NCBI RefSeq assembly: GCF_900111145.1
Contig: NZ_FOIR01000002.1
Location: forward strand, 372,001 to 436,000
Length of the DNA stretch: 64,000 nt
From: Roseivirga pacifica
GTDB taxonomy: Bacteria; Bacteroidota; Bacteroidia; Cytophagales; Cyclobacteriaceae
Reading direction: 5' to 3'
A model generated the notes under the pieces. That model ran no database searches. It was not told the DNA's origin and was given only the letters and a program-made list of their open reading frames with translations. The position numbers and the translations under genes were made by a program. Below are positions 40,899 through 50,293 of this stretch, piece by piece (position 1 is the stretch's first letter; the number at the start of each line of letters is the position of its first letter).

Positions 40899-43571
40899 AT
40901 GAAATCGCATTCAACCGAAACCTATTGGCGATCCATCTTCGCCTCATTCCTTTTTTTAAGTTCATTTTTCACCCTAAAGGCGCAAGAAATACCAACTCCA
41001 GAGCGTATGCTTGGTTTTCCTGTTGGGGCAGATTTTAAACTCGCTACTTACGATCAGTCGCTGACTTACTTCCAAAAACTGGCGGAAGTAAGCGACCAGA
41101 TCAAGCTTTTTAAGGCCGGCAAAACCTCTTACGGCCGCGACTGGTATTACTCGGTTATCTCTACCAAAGAGAATTTAGATAACCTGGATCGTTACAAAGA
41201 AATTGCGCAGCAACTGGCGCACCCAAAAGACCTGACAGACGAGCAAGCCAAAGCTTTGGCCCGCGAAGGCAAGCCATTTGTACACATAGATGGTGGCCTG
41301 CATGCCAGCGAGGTAGCCGGAGCGCAGCACACCATTTCATTGGCTTATGAGCTACTCAGCAGCGATGAACCCAAAATCAAAGAGATACTGGAAAACACCA
41401 TCATCATGCTTTGGCCTTCCCTTAATCCCGATGGGCAAAACATTGTAGCCGATTGGTACCATTCCAATGTGGGCACGCCATACGAGGTAGCTCCGCTGCC
41501 AGTGCTTTACCAAAAGTACATTGGTCACGACAACAACCGCGATGCCTATATGCTCAACATGATCGAGTCGCGGGTAATTGCACGCACTTGGCGCGAGTGG
41601 GAACCACAAATTATTCACGTGCACCACCAGAGCAGCCCCTTCCCCACGCGTATTTGGCTACCACCTTTTGCCGAGCCAATTGCAGGTCAAACTCCGCCAA
41701 TTATGGCCCGCGAAGTAAATATGATCGGGATGGCCATTGCCCAAGCGCTAGAGTCGAACGGCATGCCTGGCGCAGTGCATATGGGCACGGGCTTCGATGC
41801 CTGGTACCCGGGCTATGTAGACTACATGCCCATGATGCAAAACATTGCCGCTTACTGGACGGAAACGGCACTTTACCGCTATGCCACACCACATTTATAC
41901 ACCATCAACGATTTCCCCAAAAACCGCTCTGACCTCAGGGTAGAATCGCTTTATTCAAGCCCATGGAAAGGCGGCTGGTGGCGACTGAAAGACGCGGTGG
42001 ATTATATGCAAGTGGCTTCTGTAGCCGTACTGGAATACGCAGCAAAATATGGCGAAACAGTACAGTATAACCGTTATCAGGCAGGAAGAAACACGATTCA
42101 AAAGTACGAGAACGAACCGCCTTACTCCTACTTTATTCCACAAGACCAACGCGACCCCGTGCGTCCGGTTGAGCTATTGAAGCGCTTGGCTTTTAACGGC
42201 ATTGAAGTGTCTCAGCTCACTGAAGATGTAACTTACAATAATATTAGTTACCCTGCTGGCACATGGGTAATTCCAATGAATCAGGAATATGCCGAATTAG
42301 CACGTCAATTATTGGATGTGCAGGAATACCCAGACTTGCGCGAATATCCGCAAGGCCCGCCAGAGCAACCTTACGATGCAGCCGGATGGACGCTTCCATT
42401 TATGTTCGAAGTGAATGTAGTGCCTGCTATGTCGCCACTGCCAGAGGACCTAAAAGCGGCTATGGAAACAGTAAAAGGCAGCACCGTTGCTTGGGACTCG
42501 GAAGCAGATGGTTCCACCATCGACTTCGCGCCAATGTCCGGCTTCGACACGAATGAAAATGCAGCGGGTATTGTGCCAAAAGCCTCCAGAATTAGCGGTA
42601 GCGGCAGTATCGCCCTACTCGACCCGAAAGAGAATAACAGCTTTAGAATCATTAATAAAGTATTAAAAGCAAACGGAAGTGTTTCATTCAGCAATGGCAA
42701 ATATGCGGTTCAGAATGTCTCTTCAGGAAAAATAAATGAGTGGGCAAAAGCCTTGAATGTAAACATACAATGGACCAACAGAGTGAATGGCACCGAAGTG
42801 AAAAGTCGCATTGCACTTTACCGTCCGCATACCGCCAGCATGGACGAAGGCTGGACGCGTTGGCTATTGGAGCAATTTGAGTTTGAGTTCACCAACATCG
42901 GTAACAGCGATATTCAAATGGGCAACCTCAACAGCCGTTTCGATGTGATTCTTTTTGCCTCGGAAAGAGCAAGCACCTTCACCCAAGGTTTTAGAGAGGG
43001 CTCTGTGCCACCACAGTACGCAGGCGGTTTGGGCGAGTTAGGCATTCAAGCCCTAAACGATTTTGTAAGCACTGGCGGAACACTAGTGGCTATGAACAGC
43101 AGCACCACTTTTATGATTGATGCGCTGAACTTACCAGTGAAAAACGTAACTGATGGCGTAGATAGAAAAGACTACTTTGCCGGAAGCTCCATTCTTTGTG
43201 TTGAAACAGACCCAACACACCCGGTAATGGCCGGTATGCCAACCAAAGCCAACATTTTCGTTTCGCGCAGCCCAGCATTTACCACGTCAGAAGGCTTTGA
43301 AGGCGAAGCATTAGCGAAGTATCAAACAACCGGTTCTCCGCTTCGTTCGGGTTATTTATTGGGTGAAGAATTTATCAATGGCACAGCCGCGGCACTTTCG
43401 GTAAAACATGGCAATGGCAATGTAGTATTGCTTGGTTTCAGTCCACAATGGCGCGGCCAAACCATGGGCACTTATCGCGTCTTGTTTAATTCGCTACTTT
43501 ACACAGCCAATGTTGCCAGTGCTACTAGCAGCAATGCTGGTTTCTGGACAGCACCTGAACTAAAAAACTAA
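40899..43571 (+). CDS. Secreted M14-family zinc metallopeptidase (second paralog)
   Basis: 890 residues, signal peptide up to LKAQ (about residue 29). H135 and E138 in DGGLHASEVAG are the zinc-binding HxxE; the third ligand lies in IIHVHHQSS. SLNPDG and HDNNRD match the other M14 protein, as does WTETA with the catalytic glutamate. The C-terminal part again contains a glutamine-amidotransferase-like domain (DVILFASERA, GTLVAMNSSTT). Compared with the paralog at 34562-37117 it is about 40 residues longer. The next gene, a lipoprotein serine hydrolase, begins four bases after the stop codon, so the two form an operon, presumably for extracytoplasmic peptide breakdown. Confidence 0.9.
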   Translation: MKSHSTETYWRSIFASFLFLSSFFTLKAQEIPTPERMLGFPVGADFKLATYDQSLTYFQKLAEVSDQIKLFKAGKTSYGRDWYYSVISTKENLDNLDRYKEIAQQLAHPKDLTDEQAKALAREGKPFVHIDGGLHASEVAGAQHTISLAYELLSSDEPKIKEILENTIIMLWPSLNPDGQNIVADWYHSNVGTPYEVAPLPVLYQKYIGHDNNRDAYMLNMIESRVIARTWREWEPQIIHVHHQSSPFPTRIWLPPFAEPIAGQTPPIMAREVNMIGMAIAQALESNGMPGAVHMGTGFDAWYPGYVDYMPMMQNIAAYWTETALYRYATPHLYTINDFPKNRSDLRVESLYSSPWKGGWWRLKDAVDYMQVASVAVLEYAAKYGETVQYNRYQAGRNTIQKYENEPPYSYFIPQDQRDPVRPVELLKRLAFNGIEVSQLTEDVTYNNISYPAGTWVIPMNQEYAELARQLLDVQEYPDLREYPQGPPEQPYDAAGWTLPFMFEVNVVPAMSPLPEDLKAAMETVKGSTVAWDSEADGSTIDFAPMSGFDTNENAAGIVPKASRISGSGSIALLDPKENNSFRIINKVLKANGSVSFSNGKYAVQNVSSGKINEWAKALNVNIQWTNRVNGTEVKSRIALYRPHTASMDEGWTRWLLEQFEFEFTNIGNSDIQMGNLNSRFDVILFASERASTFTQGFREGSVPPQYAGGLGELGIQALNDFVSTGGTLVAMNSSTTFMIDALNLPVKNVTDGVDRKDYFAGSSILCVETDPTHPVMAGMPTKANIFVSRSPAFTTSEGFEGEALAKYQTTGSPLRSGYLLGEEFINGTAAALSVKHGNGNVVLLGFSPQWRGQTMGTYRVLFNSLLYTANVASATSSNAGFWTAPELKN

Positions 43572-43575
43572 GACA

Positions 43576-44847
43576 ATGAAAGCACTCACCTATTTTTCAT
43601 TCCTTTTGTGCGCTGCGGCCATTATGGTTAGCTGCAGTTCCTCTGAGCAAGAAACCGCTCAAGTAATCGATGTTACGGCAAAAGCACGCATTGACTCTAC
43701 CTTAACGGCTTTTGTGGCCAATGGAAAAGTGGCCGGGGCATCCGCTTTGATCTACGAAGATGGCAAGGAGGTCTATTTTGGTGCCTTTGGTTTTGCAGAT
43801 AAAGAAGCCAGAAGGCCAATGGACAGAAACACCATTGTGAAGGTTTATTCCATGACAAAGCCGATCACTGGAACAGCATTAATGACGCTCTATGAACAAG
43901 GTAAATTTGACTTGGACGATCCGCTGGCCAAATATGCTCCGGAGTTTGCTGATATGACGGTATATGTAGGTCGTGGAGAAAACGGTGAATACCTTGGAGA
44001 ACCACTTGAAAGACCAATTACCATTCGCGACCTAACCCGCCACACAGCAGGCTTTGGTACTAACACAAATATTCCAGGTTTAGGCGATTTAATCGCTGAT
44101 GCTGACGCCTCAAACTGGAACAACACTTTGACTGAAATGGCTGAGAAAATGGGACAAACCCCACTTTGGTTTCAACCGGGTACTCAATGGCAATATGGCC
44201 CTTCGGTAGATGTGCAGGCGTTTTTGGTCGAAAGGATTTCAGGCCAAACCTACCACGAATATGTGCGCGAACATGTGTTGGATCCTTTAAGGATGGAAGA
44301 AACACGCTATGTTGTTCCGCAAAAAGACATCGATCGTTTTTCCGCTTCTTATACACAAACTGAAAGCGGCCTTACGCAACTACCGAATGAAGAGGCCCAT
44401 GCTTTCAACCTAAAAAAGTGGCCACTTACACCCGGAGGTTTCGGCCTTACCTCTACCCTTGATGATTATATGAAATTTGCGCAGATGTTGGTGAACAATG
44501 GTACTTTGAAGGAAACGACCATTCTCGAACCAGAAACCGTAAAACTTATGGCCACGAATCACTTAGATGAGAACATTGAAGAGCGCTCATGGCTACCAAG
44601 CAAGGGACAAGTCGGCTTCGGTATCGACTTTGCCGTGCGATTGCGTGAACCTCAGTCGGCTGAGGAAAACAACGGTGTAGTAGGCGAATTCTTTTGGGAC
44701 GGTGCTGCCACCACACTCTTCTGGGTTGACCCTGTAAATAAACTTACGGCTGTGTTCTTTGTCCAGGTATTCCCATTCGATGGCACCTTACACAAAGGCT
44801 TTAGAGATGCCGTTTATGGTCCTGTTAAAGTAGCCTCAAAGAAATAG
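43576..44847 (+). CDS. Lipoprotein serine hydrolase (class C beta-lactamase family)
   Basis: 423 residues. The lipobox MVSC with C20 directs lipid anchoring. The PF00144 domain has S92 and K95 in YSMTKP, and WQYGPSVDVQAFLVERI carries the tyrosine motif in the variant Y-G-P instead of Y-x-N. The end reads FFWDGAATTLFWVDP, the usual replacement of the KTG motif in this branch (esterase/peptidase rather than lactamase). It is coupled to the M14 peptidase gene by a 4-base gap. A third protein of the same family lies at 17703. Confidence 0.9.
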   Translation: MKALTYFSFLLCAAAIMVSCSSSEQETAQVIDVTAKARIDSTLTAFVANGKVAGASALIYEDGKEVYFGAFGFADKEARRPMDRNTIVKVYSMTKPITGTALMTLYEQGKFDLDDPLAKYAPEFADMTVYVGRGENGEYLGEPLERPITIRDLTRHTAGFGTNTNIPGLGDLIADADASNWNNTLTEMAEKMGQTPLWFQPGTQWQYGPSVDVQAFLVERISGQTYHEYVREHVLDPLRMEETRYVVPQKDIDRFSASYTQTESGLTQLPNEEAHAFNLKKWPLTPGGFGLTSTLDDYMKFAQMLVNNGTLKETTILEPETVKLMATNHLDENIEERSWLPSKGQVGFGIDFAVRLREPQSAEENNGVVGEFFWDGAATTLFWVDPVNKLTAVFFVQVFPFDGTLHKGFRDAVYGPVKVASKK

Positions 44848-44923
44848 TAACGAGGTTTTGAAGTGCTCAGACACTCCCAATTTGAATAAATAAGCCGTAA
44901 CTTCGCCTTAGCCACTAAATCCT

Positions 44924-45628
44924 ATGGGTATGAAGAACACTGTTAAAATCATCGCCTTCGATGCGGACGATACGCTATGGGTCAATGAGCCCCTCTTCAC
45001 ACGCACAAGAGTTCAGTACGAAGAAATTCTTAGCCACTACTTCGAGATCACCGATTCATTGGAGCAAGAGCTTTACGAAACCGAAAGAAATAACCTCAAA
45101 CTTTTCGGTTATGGCATTAAGGGTTTTATGCTTTCCATGATTGAATCGGCCCTACAGCTCACCAATTATAAGATCAGTGGAATGGACATTGAGTCCATTA
45201 TTAAACTGGGGAAAGAAATGCTTCGGCACCCAGTAGAAATTCTGCCCGGAGTTGAAGAAACCCTGAAAGACCTTAAAGAAAACTACAAATTGATGGTGAT
45301 TACCAAAGGCGACTTGTTCGATCAGGAAAACAAAATTGCCAGATCGGGTCTTGCAGAATATTTTGATGTGGTAGAAATTCTGAGCGAAAAAACCATTGAA
45401 GCATATGCCGATGTGCTCAAGCGCAACAATGTACACTGCGATGAATTCTTAATGGTAGGCAATTCACTTCGTTCTGATGTATTGCCAGTTTGCGAGCTAG
45501 GAGCTTTGGCCGTGCATGTGCCTTTTCATGACACTTGGATGCACGAAAATATAGTAGATGAATCCCTGCTCGACAATCACTACATCAAGATTGATGAGAT
45601 AAAAGAGTTGGTGCCGTTGTTGGTTTAA
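44924..45628 (+). CDS. HAD-superfamily hydrolase
   Basis: 234 residues. Motif I FDADDTLW gives nucleophile D13 and acid/base D15; motif II is VITKG; the lysine is in ILSEK; motif IV is FLMVGNSLRSDV. The cap domain lies between about 20 and 95 and is helical. The type is that of phosphoglycolate-phosphatase-like or YjjG-like enzymes, acting on small phosphorylated substrates in the cytoplasm. Single gene with its own terminator; the substrate is not identifiable. Confidence 0.9.
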   Translation: MGMKNTVKIIAFDADDTLWVNEPLFTRTRVQYEEILSHYFEITDSLEQELYETERNNLKLFGYGIKGFMLSMIESALQLTNYKISGMDIESIIKLGKEMLRHPVEILPGVEETLKDLKENYKLMVITKGDLFDQENKIARSGLAEYFDVVEILSEKTIEAYADVLKRNNVHCDEFLMVGNSLRSDVLPVCELGALAVHVPFHDTWMHENIVDESLLDNHYIKIDEIKELVPLLV

Positions 45629-45652
45629 ACTTTACTGACACCGAACCCAAAC

Positions 45653-45687
45653 AAAAAAGCCTTCCTGCAACGCAAGAAGGCTTTTTT
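45653..45687. terminator. Bidirectional terminator between HAD gene and subunit-3 gene
   Basis: AAAAAAGCCTTC (45653-45664) pairs with GAAGGCTTTTTT (45676-45687); A/T runs on both sides make it work in both directions for the convergent genes. Confidence 0.9.
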
Positions 45688-45704
45688 ATTAATTTAGTTT
45701 ATTC

Positions 45705-46412
45705 TTAAGTCAAAAGATTTCCATCTTCATCCCATTCGGCAATATCCATGCGCTTGCTCTGGTCTACGCATTTGGCAATCCACTCCGGATCGTAATCCAC
45801 ATCGTGCTCTGCCAAAACATCTTCAGGAATTCCATCCCAAACACCAGGAGTATTTCCCTTATAGCCTAGGTCTTTAATGCCCATTTCTGAAGTAAAGTAG
45901 CCCGTCATGGTTAGGTTACGCATTCTGGTGAAGAATTTCTCTCCATGAATTAACTCAGGAGCCGTTTTACCTGGAAAAGCAATGCTATCACAAATAGCCT
46001 TTTGCTCTTCAACACTCAGGTCTTTAAAAACCTTATTGTGGAGCTTGTTAGAGTGAATATCCAACCAAGCCAAACCACCTCTAATCGGTAGCTGATTGTT
46101 TGGCATATCCTTCACTATAAACTCAATAAAGTCTACCACACCAGCATCAGAAGCCGAACCAAACTCAGCATTTGCTGGCAAGATCAGGTCAACTAATACG
46201 GCAATAGTTTCTAGCTCATATTCGGTCAAAAACTCTTCCGCAAGTACTTCACGGTCGTGTGCTTTTTCTTTTTCGTTTCTACCGTAACCAGGCAAATCCT
46301 GAATCTCAGGTGCCACATGAGGTGTTTTGGTTTCAGGCGCACAGCCCGTTACCAACATACCACCGGCAACAGAACCAACAAGTAATGATTTTAATGAATC
46401 GCGTCTATCCAT
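45705..46412 (-). CDS. Gluconate 2-dehydrogenase subunit 3-like protein
   Basis: 235 residues. It begins MDRRDSLKSLLVGSVAGGML followed by VTGC, a twin-arginine motif combined with a lipobox-like cysteine. The domain contains LETIAVLVDLILPANAEFGS, ASDAGVVDFIEFIV and FFTRMRNLTMTGYFTSEMG, which match the gluconate 2-dehydrogenase subunit 3 family. In the known complexes this small subunit helps export and fold the flavoprotein partner. That partner is the GMC oxidoreductase encoded two bases upstream on the same strand. Confidence 0.9.
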   Translation of the reverse strand: MDRRDSLKSLLVGSVAGGMLVTGCAPETKTPHVAPEIQDLPGYGRNEKEKAHDREVLAEEFLTEYELETIAVLVDLILPANAEFGSASDAGVVDFIEFIVKDMPNNQLPIRGGLAWLDIHSNKLHNKVFKDLSVEEQKAICDSIAFPGKTAPELIHGEKFFTRMRNLTMTGYFTSEMGIKDLGYKGNTPGVWDGIPEDVLAEHDVDYDPEWIAKCVDQSKRMDIAEWDEDGNLLT

Positions 46413-46414
46413 GA

Positions 46415-48136
46415 TTAAATATTTCTTTGTTTTACTTGTTCCACTAAATAATCAGAAGCTCTCCAAGCCAGTGCAAGAATAGTCCATGTAGGGTTCTTAT
46501 CGGCTTGCGATACAAATGGTCCTGCATCCATTACAAATACGTTCTCACAATCGTGCAACTGGTTGTATTTGTTGGTTACAGAGTCTCGCTTATCGTTACC
46601 CATTCTTGTAGTACCTACTTCGTGAATGATCTCTCCCGGAGCAGTCAAGCCATAGTCTCTATCGGCACCTGGCTTATCTCCTAACAATATTCCGCCTGTA
46701 GCCTCAAGAACTTGCTCAAAAGTATCCTGCATGTGCTTGGCCTGTCTTACCTCGTGCTCAGTCCATTTATAGTTGAACTTCAACACAGGAATTCCCCACT
46801 CATCTACAGTATTGTTATCAATCTCACAGAAGTTGTCTCGCTGTGGTACAGATTCACCACGGCCAGAGATACCCATTACGGCACCATAGTATTTCTTCAC
46901 GTCTTGTCTCAGTGAATCACCATAGCCGCCTATTGTACCACCAGTCACCTTGTTGAGGTCGTTCGGGTTAAAACCAAAGCCGTAGCTTGGCATGCCCATT
47001 CCACCCCAAACCTCAATGTGGTAACCACGCGGGAAGTCTAGTTTTTTATCGTTCAACCACCATGGTGTGTAAACGTGCATTCCACCAGTTCCATCTTCAT
47101 TGTAAATCTTACGATCCATCAATTGAGGAATGAATACCGAACGGCTAGCACCTGTAGAATCGTGCAAATAGCGGCCTACAAGTCCACTGCTATTACCCAA
47201 TCCATCTTGGTGAACAGAACTCTTAGAGTTCAATAGAATTCGCGCAGTAGAACAAGCCGAAGCAGCCATTACAACTACCTTCGCTTTTAAGTGATACTCT
47301 TTGCGATCTTCTTTATTAATATAGTTAACGCCAGTAGCCTTACCGTTTTTATCGGTAGTTACTTCGCGTACCATTGCGTTGGTAAATAGCTGTACTTTTC
47401 CGCCACCGCGCTGAGCAGGGAAAATCAAACAAGTTCCTGCTGAGAAATCTGCATAAGCAGAACATGCTCTGTTACACTGACCACAATAGAAACAGCTACC
47501 ACGTTGGTTGTTTATTCTTTTGGTAAGAATAGAAAGACGAGAAGGAATTACCGGAATACCCGACTTTCTTGCTGCTTTTACATAGTAAAGCTCGTGCAAT
47601 CTTGGCTTTGGTGGTGGCAAGAAGAAACCATCAGGCTCATTCGGTATGTTTTCTTTGGTTCCGAAAACCCCGATAAGTTTATCCACTTTATCGTAGTAAG
47701 GTTTTACATCTTCATAGCCAATTGGCCAGTTGTCGCCAAGGCCATCAACACTTTTTCTTTTAAAGTCTAATGGTCCAAAACGAAGTGAAATTCTTCCCCA
47801 GTGGTTTGTTCTACCACCGAGCATTCTCGAACGGAACCAAGCAAAGCGCGTTCCTGGTTCTGTTGTGTAAGGTTCTCCTTCAATGTTCCACCCTCCATAG
47901 GCTGCGTCAAAGTCGCCAAAAGAACGCCTGTTTGAGCTTGCACCGCGCCTAGGAGACTCCCAAGGCCAGCGCAACTGGTTTCTGTCTTCTTCCTTTTGTG
48001 GATCGAAATGTGGACCGGCTTCTAACACCGCCACATCGAAACCAGCCTCTGAAAGGATTTTAGTGGCCATACCGCCACCAGCCCCTGAGCCCACAATGGC
48101 TACGTCAAAGGTTTTAGCTGATTCAATAATTTGCAT
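46415..48136 (-). CDS. GMC-family FAD-dependent oxidoreductase
   Basis: 573 residues from the ATG at 48136 (MQIIESAKTFDVAIVGSGAG); an upstream start at 48196 would add 20 residues before the FAD fold. The GSGAGGG dinucleotide motif binds FAD, followed by VLEAGPHFD. CFYCGQCNRACSAYADFSAG is a cysteine-rich motif found in the gluconate/sugar dehydrogenase branch, and GTTRMGNDKR and DAGPFVSQADKNPTWTI are the conserved C-terminal parts with the active-site H replaced around SQAD. Substrate: a sugar or polyol, by family. No signal of its own: it is likely exported with the Tat-type subunit 3 encoded next. Confidence 0.9.
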   Translation of the reverse strand: MQIIESAKTFDVAIVGSGAGGGMATKILSEAGFDVAVLEAGPHFDPQKEEDRNQLRWPWESPRRGASSNRRSFGDFDAAYGGWNIEGEPYTTEPGTRFAWFRSRMLGGRTNHWGRISLRFGPLDFKRKSVDGLGDNWPIGYEDVKPYYDKVDKLIGVFGTKENIPNEPDGFFLPPPKPRLHELYYVKAARKSGIPVIPSRLSILTKRINNQRGSCFYCGQCNRACSAYADFSAGTCLIFPAQRGGGKVQLFTNAMVREVTTDKNGKATGVNYINKEDRKEYHLKAKVVVMAASACSTARILLNSKSSVHQDGLGNSSGLVGRYLHDSTGASRSVFIPQLMDRKIYNEDGTGGMHVYTPWWLNDKKLDFPRGYHIEVWGGMGMPSYGFGFNPNDLNKVTGGTIGGYGDSLRQDVKKYYGAVMGISGRGESVPQRDNFCEIDNNTVDEWGIPVLKFNYKWTEHEVRQAKHMQDTFEQVLEATGGILLGDKPGADRDYGLTAPGEIIHEVGTTRMGNDKRDSVTNKYNQLHDCENVFVMDAGPFVSQADKNPTWTILALAWRASDYLVEQVKQRNI

Positions 48137-48395
48137 AAAAAATGAGGTAGTTAATCTACGGTTGTAATTTGTTTTTTCACCAAAAAAAGAACCCACCTAC
48201 AAACATGGGCACTTGCCTTGATTTTTGTTGACCTCAAAAGATAGAGAGTTTCTCTTTAAATCCGAAAGCTTTATTTGACCAGTCGTTCAATCAATTGGTA
48301 TTTAGAACTGATTCAAATTTCTAATCCATCGAAATATTTTTTGTCCAGAAGGAAAAGTATAAATTCTCGCTTTGTTCAGTATTAAGCCATTCACC

Positions 48396-49214
48396 ATGAA
48401 TTCGAGAAGAACGTTTATAGGCAAAGCAGCATTATTTGCAGCCAGTGCATTACTGGGAAAACCAGTCTATTTAAACAGATATAACTCAAGCAAAGCGCTA
48501 CCACTCCCCTCGCTTAAAGGACGAAAAATACTATTTACTTATGGTGGTTGGCCCGGACACGAACCCGATAAATTTAAAGACTACATGGTGCCTTGGTTGG
48601 AAAGTGAAGATGCTACTGTGGTTAGCTCGAGCAACCTTGAACCTTACGCTGATGCTGACTTTATGAAGGAAATCGATCTGGTGATTCAGTGCATTACCAT
48701 GTCTTCTATAACTGCAGAACAAGAACAAGGCCTTTTAGCGGCCATAAAAGCAGGCACAGGAATGGCCGGTTGGCATGGCGGTATGTGCGATTCTTTTCGA
48801 AATAACCCTGAGTACCAATATATGACTGGTGGCCAGTGGGTTGCGCACCCAGGTGGCATACTGGATTACTCGGTGCAAATAAGCCAACACACCGATGCAG
48901 TAACTGACGGCCTGAATGATTTCAAAATCAAAAGTGAGCAATACTATATGCATATAGACCCAAATGTAAAAGTGCTGGCTACCACCAAATTTAATGGCAA
49001 CGCTGATAGTTGGATAGATGGCTGTGTAATGCCGGTCGCTTGGAAGAAAACTTACGGCAAAGGGCGTGTATTTTATAGTGCCTTAGGCCACAGCTTGCAG
49101 CATTTGGCAGATACGCCTGCTGCCCTAACCATAATAAAACGCGGCATACACTGGGCAAGCGCCAGTAAACATGAAGCTACCGAAAACTGGGTAAATCCGG
49201 TTTATGGACTGTAG
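48396..49214 (+). CDS. Tat-exported ThuA-domain protein
   Basis: 272 residues from the ATG at 48396; the TTG at 48372 is rejected. MNSRRTFIGKAALFAASALL is a twin-arginine signal. The ThuA (trehalose-utilisation-like, class-I amidotransferase fold) domain shows ILFTYGGWPGHEPDKF, MAGWHGGMCDSFRNNPEYQY, TGGQWVAHPGG, EQYYMHIDP and GRVFYSALGHS. ThuA proteins take part in the metabolism of unusual sugars. It is divergent from the GMC/subunit-3 operon (260-base shared promoter region), and all three look like one exported sugar-oxidising set. Confidence 0.88.
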   Translation: MNSRRTFIGKAALFAASALLGKPVYLNRYNSSKALPLPSLKGRKILFTYGGWPGHEPDKFKDYMVPWLESEDATVVSSSNLEPYADADFMKEIDLVIQCITMSSITAEQEQGLLAAIKAGTGMAGWHGGMCDSFRNNPEYQYMTGGQWVAHPGGILDYSVQISQHTDAVTDGLNDFKIKSEQYYMHIDPNVKVLATTKFNGNADSWIDGCVMPVAWKKTYGKGRVFYSALGHSLQHLADTPAALTIIKRGIHWASASKHEATENWVNPVYGL

Positions 49215-49321
49215 CTCGGTAAAGAATAACGCTTACATATCTATGTGACCTTAATATCTCCAACATATGTTTTGGTGAGGACACCAAAACTGGCGAGTTC
49301 AGATATACGTAATGACACCAT

Positions 49322-49693
49322 ATGAAATTCAACACCACACTTCCGCAAAAGCTCAAACCTTACTATCAAGTAGAGTTGATTGCATATCAAAACAGTTATG
49401 CTCAGAAAGACTTGCAGTCGGCTTGGAATCACCTAGAAAGAGCACATGTAATTGGTCAAGCTTACCCCTGGCCGCACACTTATGTACATTGGAAAATGCT
49501 ACAATTCGGCATAAGCATTAAAAGCTGGAAAGAAGTGCTTGGCCAAATCCCCAGACTGCTGGTTGGCGGTGTAAAATCCTATGTAGGTAAAATTCCGGTA
49601 GGCAATACTGGTGGAGCAAATGTACCGCCACTTAAGCCGCTTCCCATAGACTCTGAGATCATGGAAATATTTAGAAAGGCGGGGATTAAATAA
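49322..49693 (+). CDS. DUF3703 protein
   Basis: 123 residues. The DUF3703 pattern is present: AYQNSYAQKDLQSAWNHLER, AHVIGQAYPWPHTYVHWKML and VKSYVGKIPVGNTGGANVPP. The family is small, cytoplasmic and common in Bacteroidota; its function is unknown, although it often lies near metal-resistance or transport genes, which is not the case here. Start chosen at the ATG of MKFNTTLPQK. Confidence 0.8.
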   Translation: MKFNTTLPQKLKPYYQVELIAYQNSYAQKDLQSAWNHLERAHVIGQAYPWPHTYVHWKMLQFGISIKSWKEVLGQIPRLLVGGVKSYVGKIPVGNTGGANVPPLKPLPIDSEIMEIFRKAGIK

Positions 49694-49696
49694 TAA

Positions 49697-50215
49697 TTAC
49701 AAAACTAATATTGCCGCTACTCTAACTTCATTCGGAATATCAGCAAGCTCAATTCTCCCATTTAAATCTACACCCAACTCCTCCATTTGATAAACATCTA
49801 GTAGAAATGATAAATCCTTTTCCTTACTGTAAACCACAATATTGCCTTCCCCTCTTAACACTTCTTCAAACGAAAAATATTCTTTAAGCTCTCCTAATGT
49901 ACTTCCAATATGTACACCTTCTTTAGTTTTATAATCAGGAGAAACCACTTTTATCCTCCAAATAGTATTGCAGTTTAGTTCTGCCACTAATTCTACCATT
50001 CCGTGCTCATTTTTTATGTTAAAAGCAGGAGAAAATGTGGCCTCCAAAAACTGATCGAATAGTTCTAATGAGTTGTGTTCATAATAACCATAAAGCTCAT
50101 CGGCTTGCATTCCAATTTGGACATAGCCAGCTTTATGGTCACCAAGTATTTTCTCTTCTGATTTAAAATAAACCATAATTGTAACCAAGAAAAGGCATGC
50201 TAGTGTACTCTTCAT
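49697..50215 (-). CDS. Hypothetical exported protein
   Basis: 172 residues with an N-terminal hydrophobic stretch (MKSTLACLFLVTIMVYF) that may be a signal peptide or an anchor. The rest is soluble: KAGYVQIGMQADELYGYYEH and GVHIGSTLGELKEYFSFEEV are two similar segments (GMxxxEL / GSTLGEL), as in small beta-lactamase-inhibitor-like or SmpA-like repeats. Family not recognised. It converges with DUF3703 (3 bases apart) and diverges from the GNAT gene. Confidence 0.65.
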   Translation of the reverse strand: MKSTLACLFLVTIMVYFKSEEKILGDHKAGYVQIGMQADELYGYYEHNSLELFDQFLEATFSPAFNIKNEHGMVELVAELNCNTIWRIKVVSPDYKTKEGVHIGSTLGELKEYFSFEEVLRGEGNIVVYSKEKDLSFLLDVYQMEELGVDLNGRIELADIPNEVRVAAILVL

Positions 50216-50221
50216 TATTAT

Positions 50222-50229
50222 TAGCTTTG
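50222..50229 (+). promoter_or_regulatory. Possible -7 element of the acetyltransferase gene
   Basis: TAGCTTTG matches TAnnTTTG, 64 bases before the ATG at 50294. A -33 element was not recognised. Confidence 0.3.
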
Positions 50230-50293
50230 TGTATCAATGTAATTCTAATCGAATTTATTCATAACTCTTCCTTGAACCAGATAATTTAACAGC

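Noticed and set aside
49312-49521. 69-codon frame overlapping the DUF3703 gene
   Set aside because: The DUF3703 frame beginning at 49322 is conserved in pattern; the other frame is a shadow.
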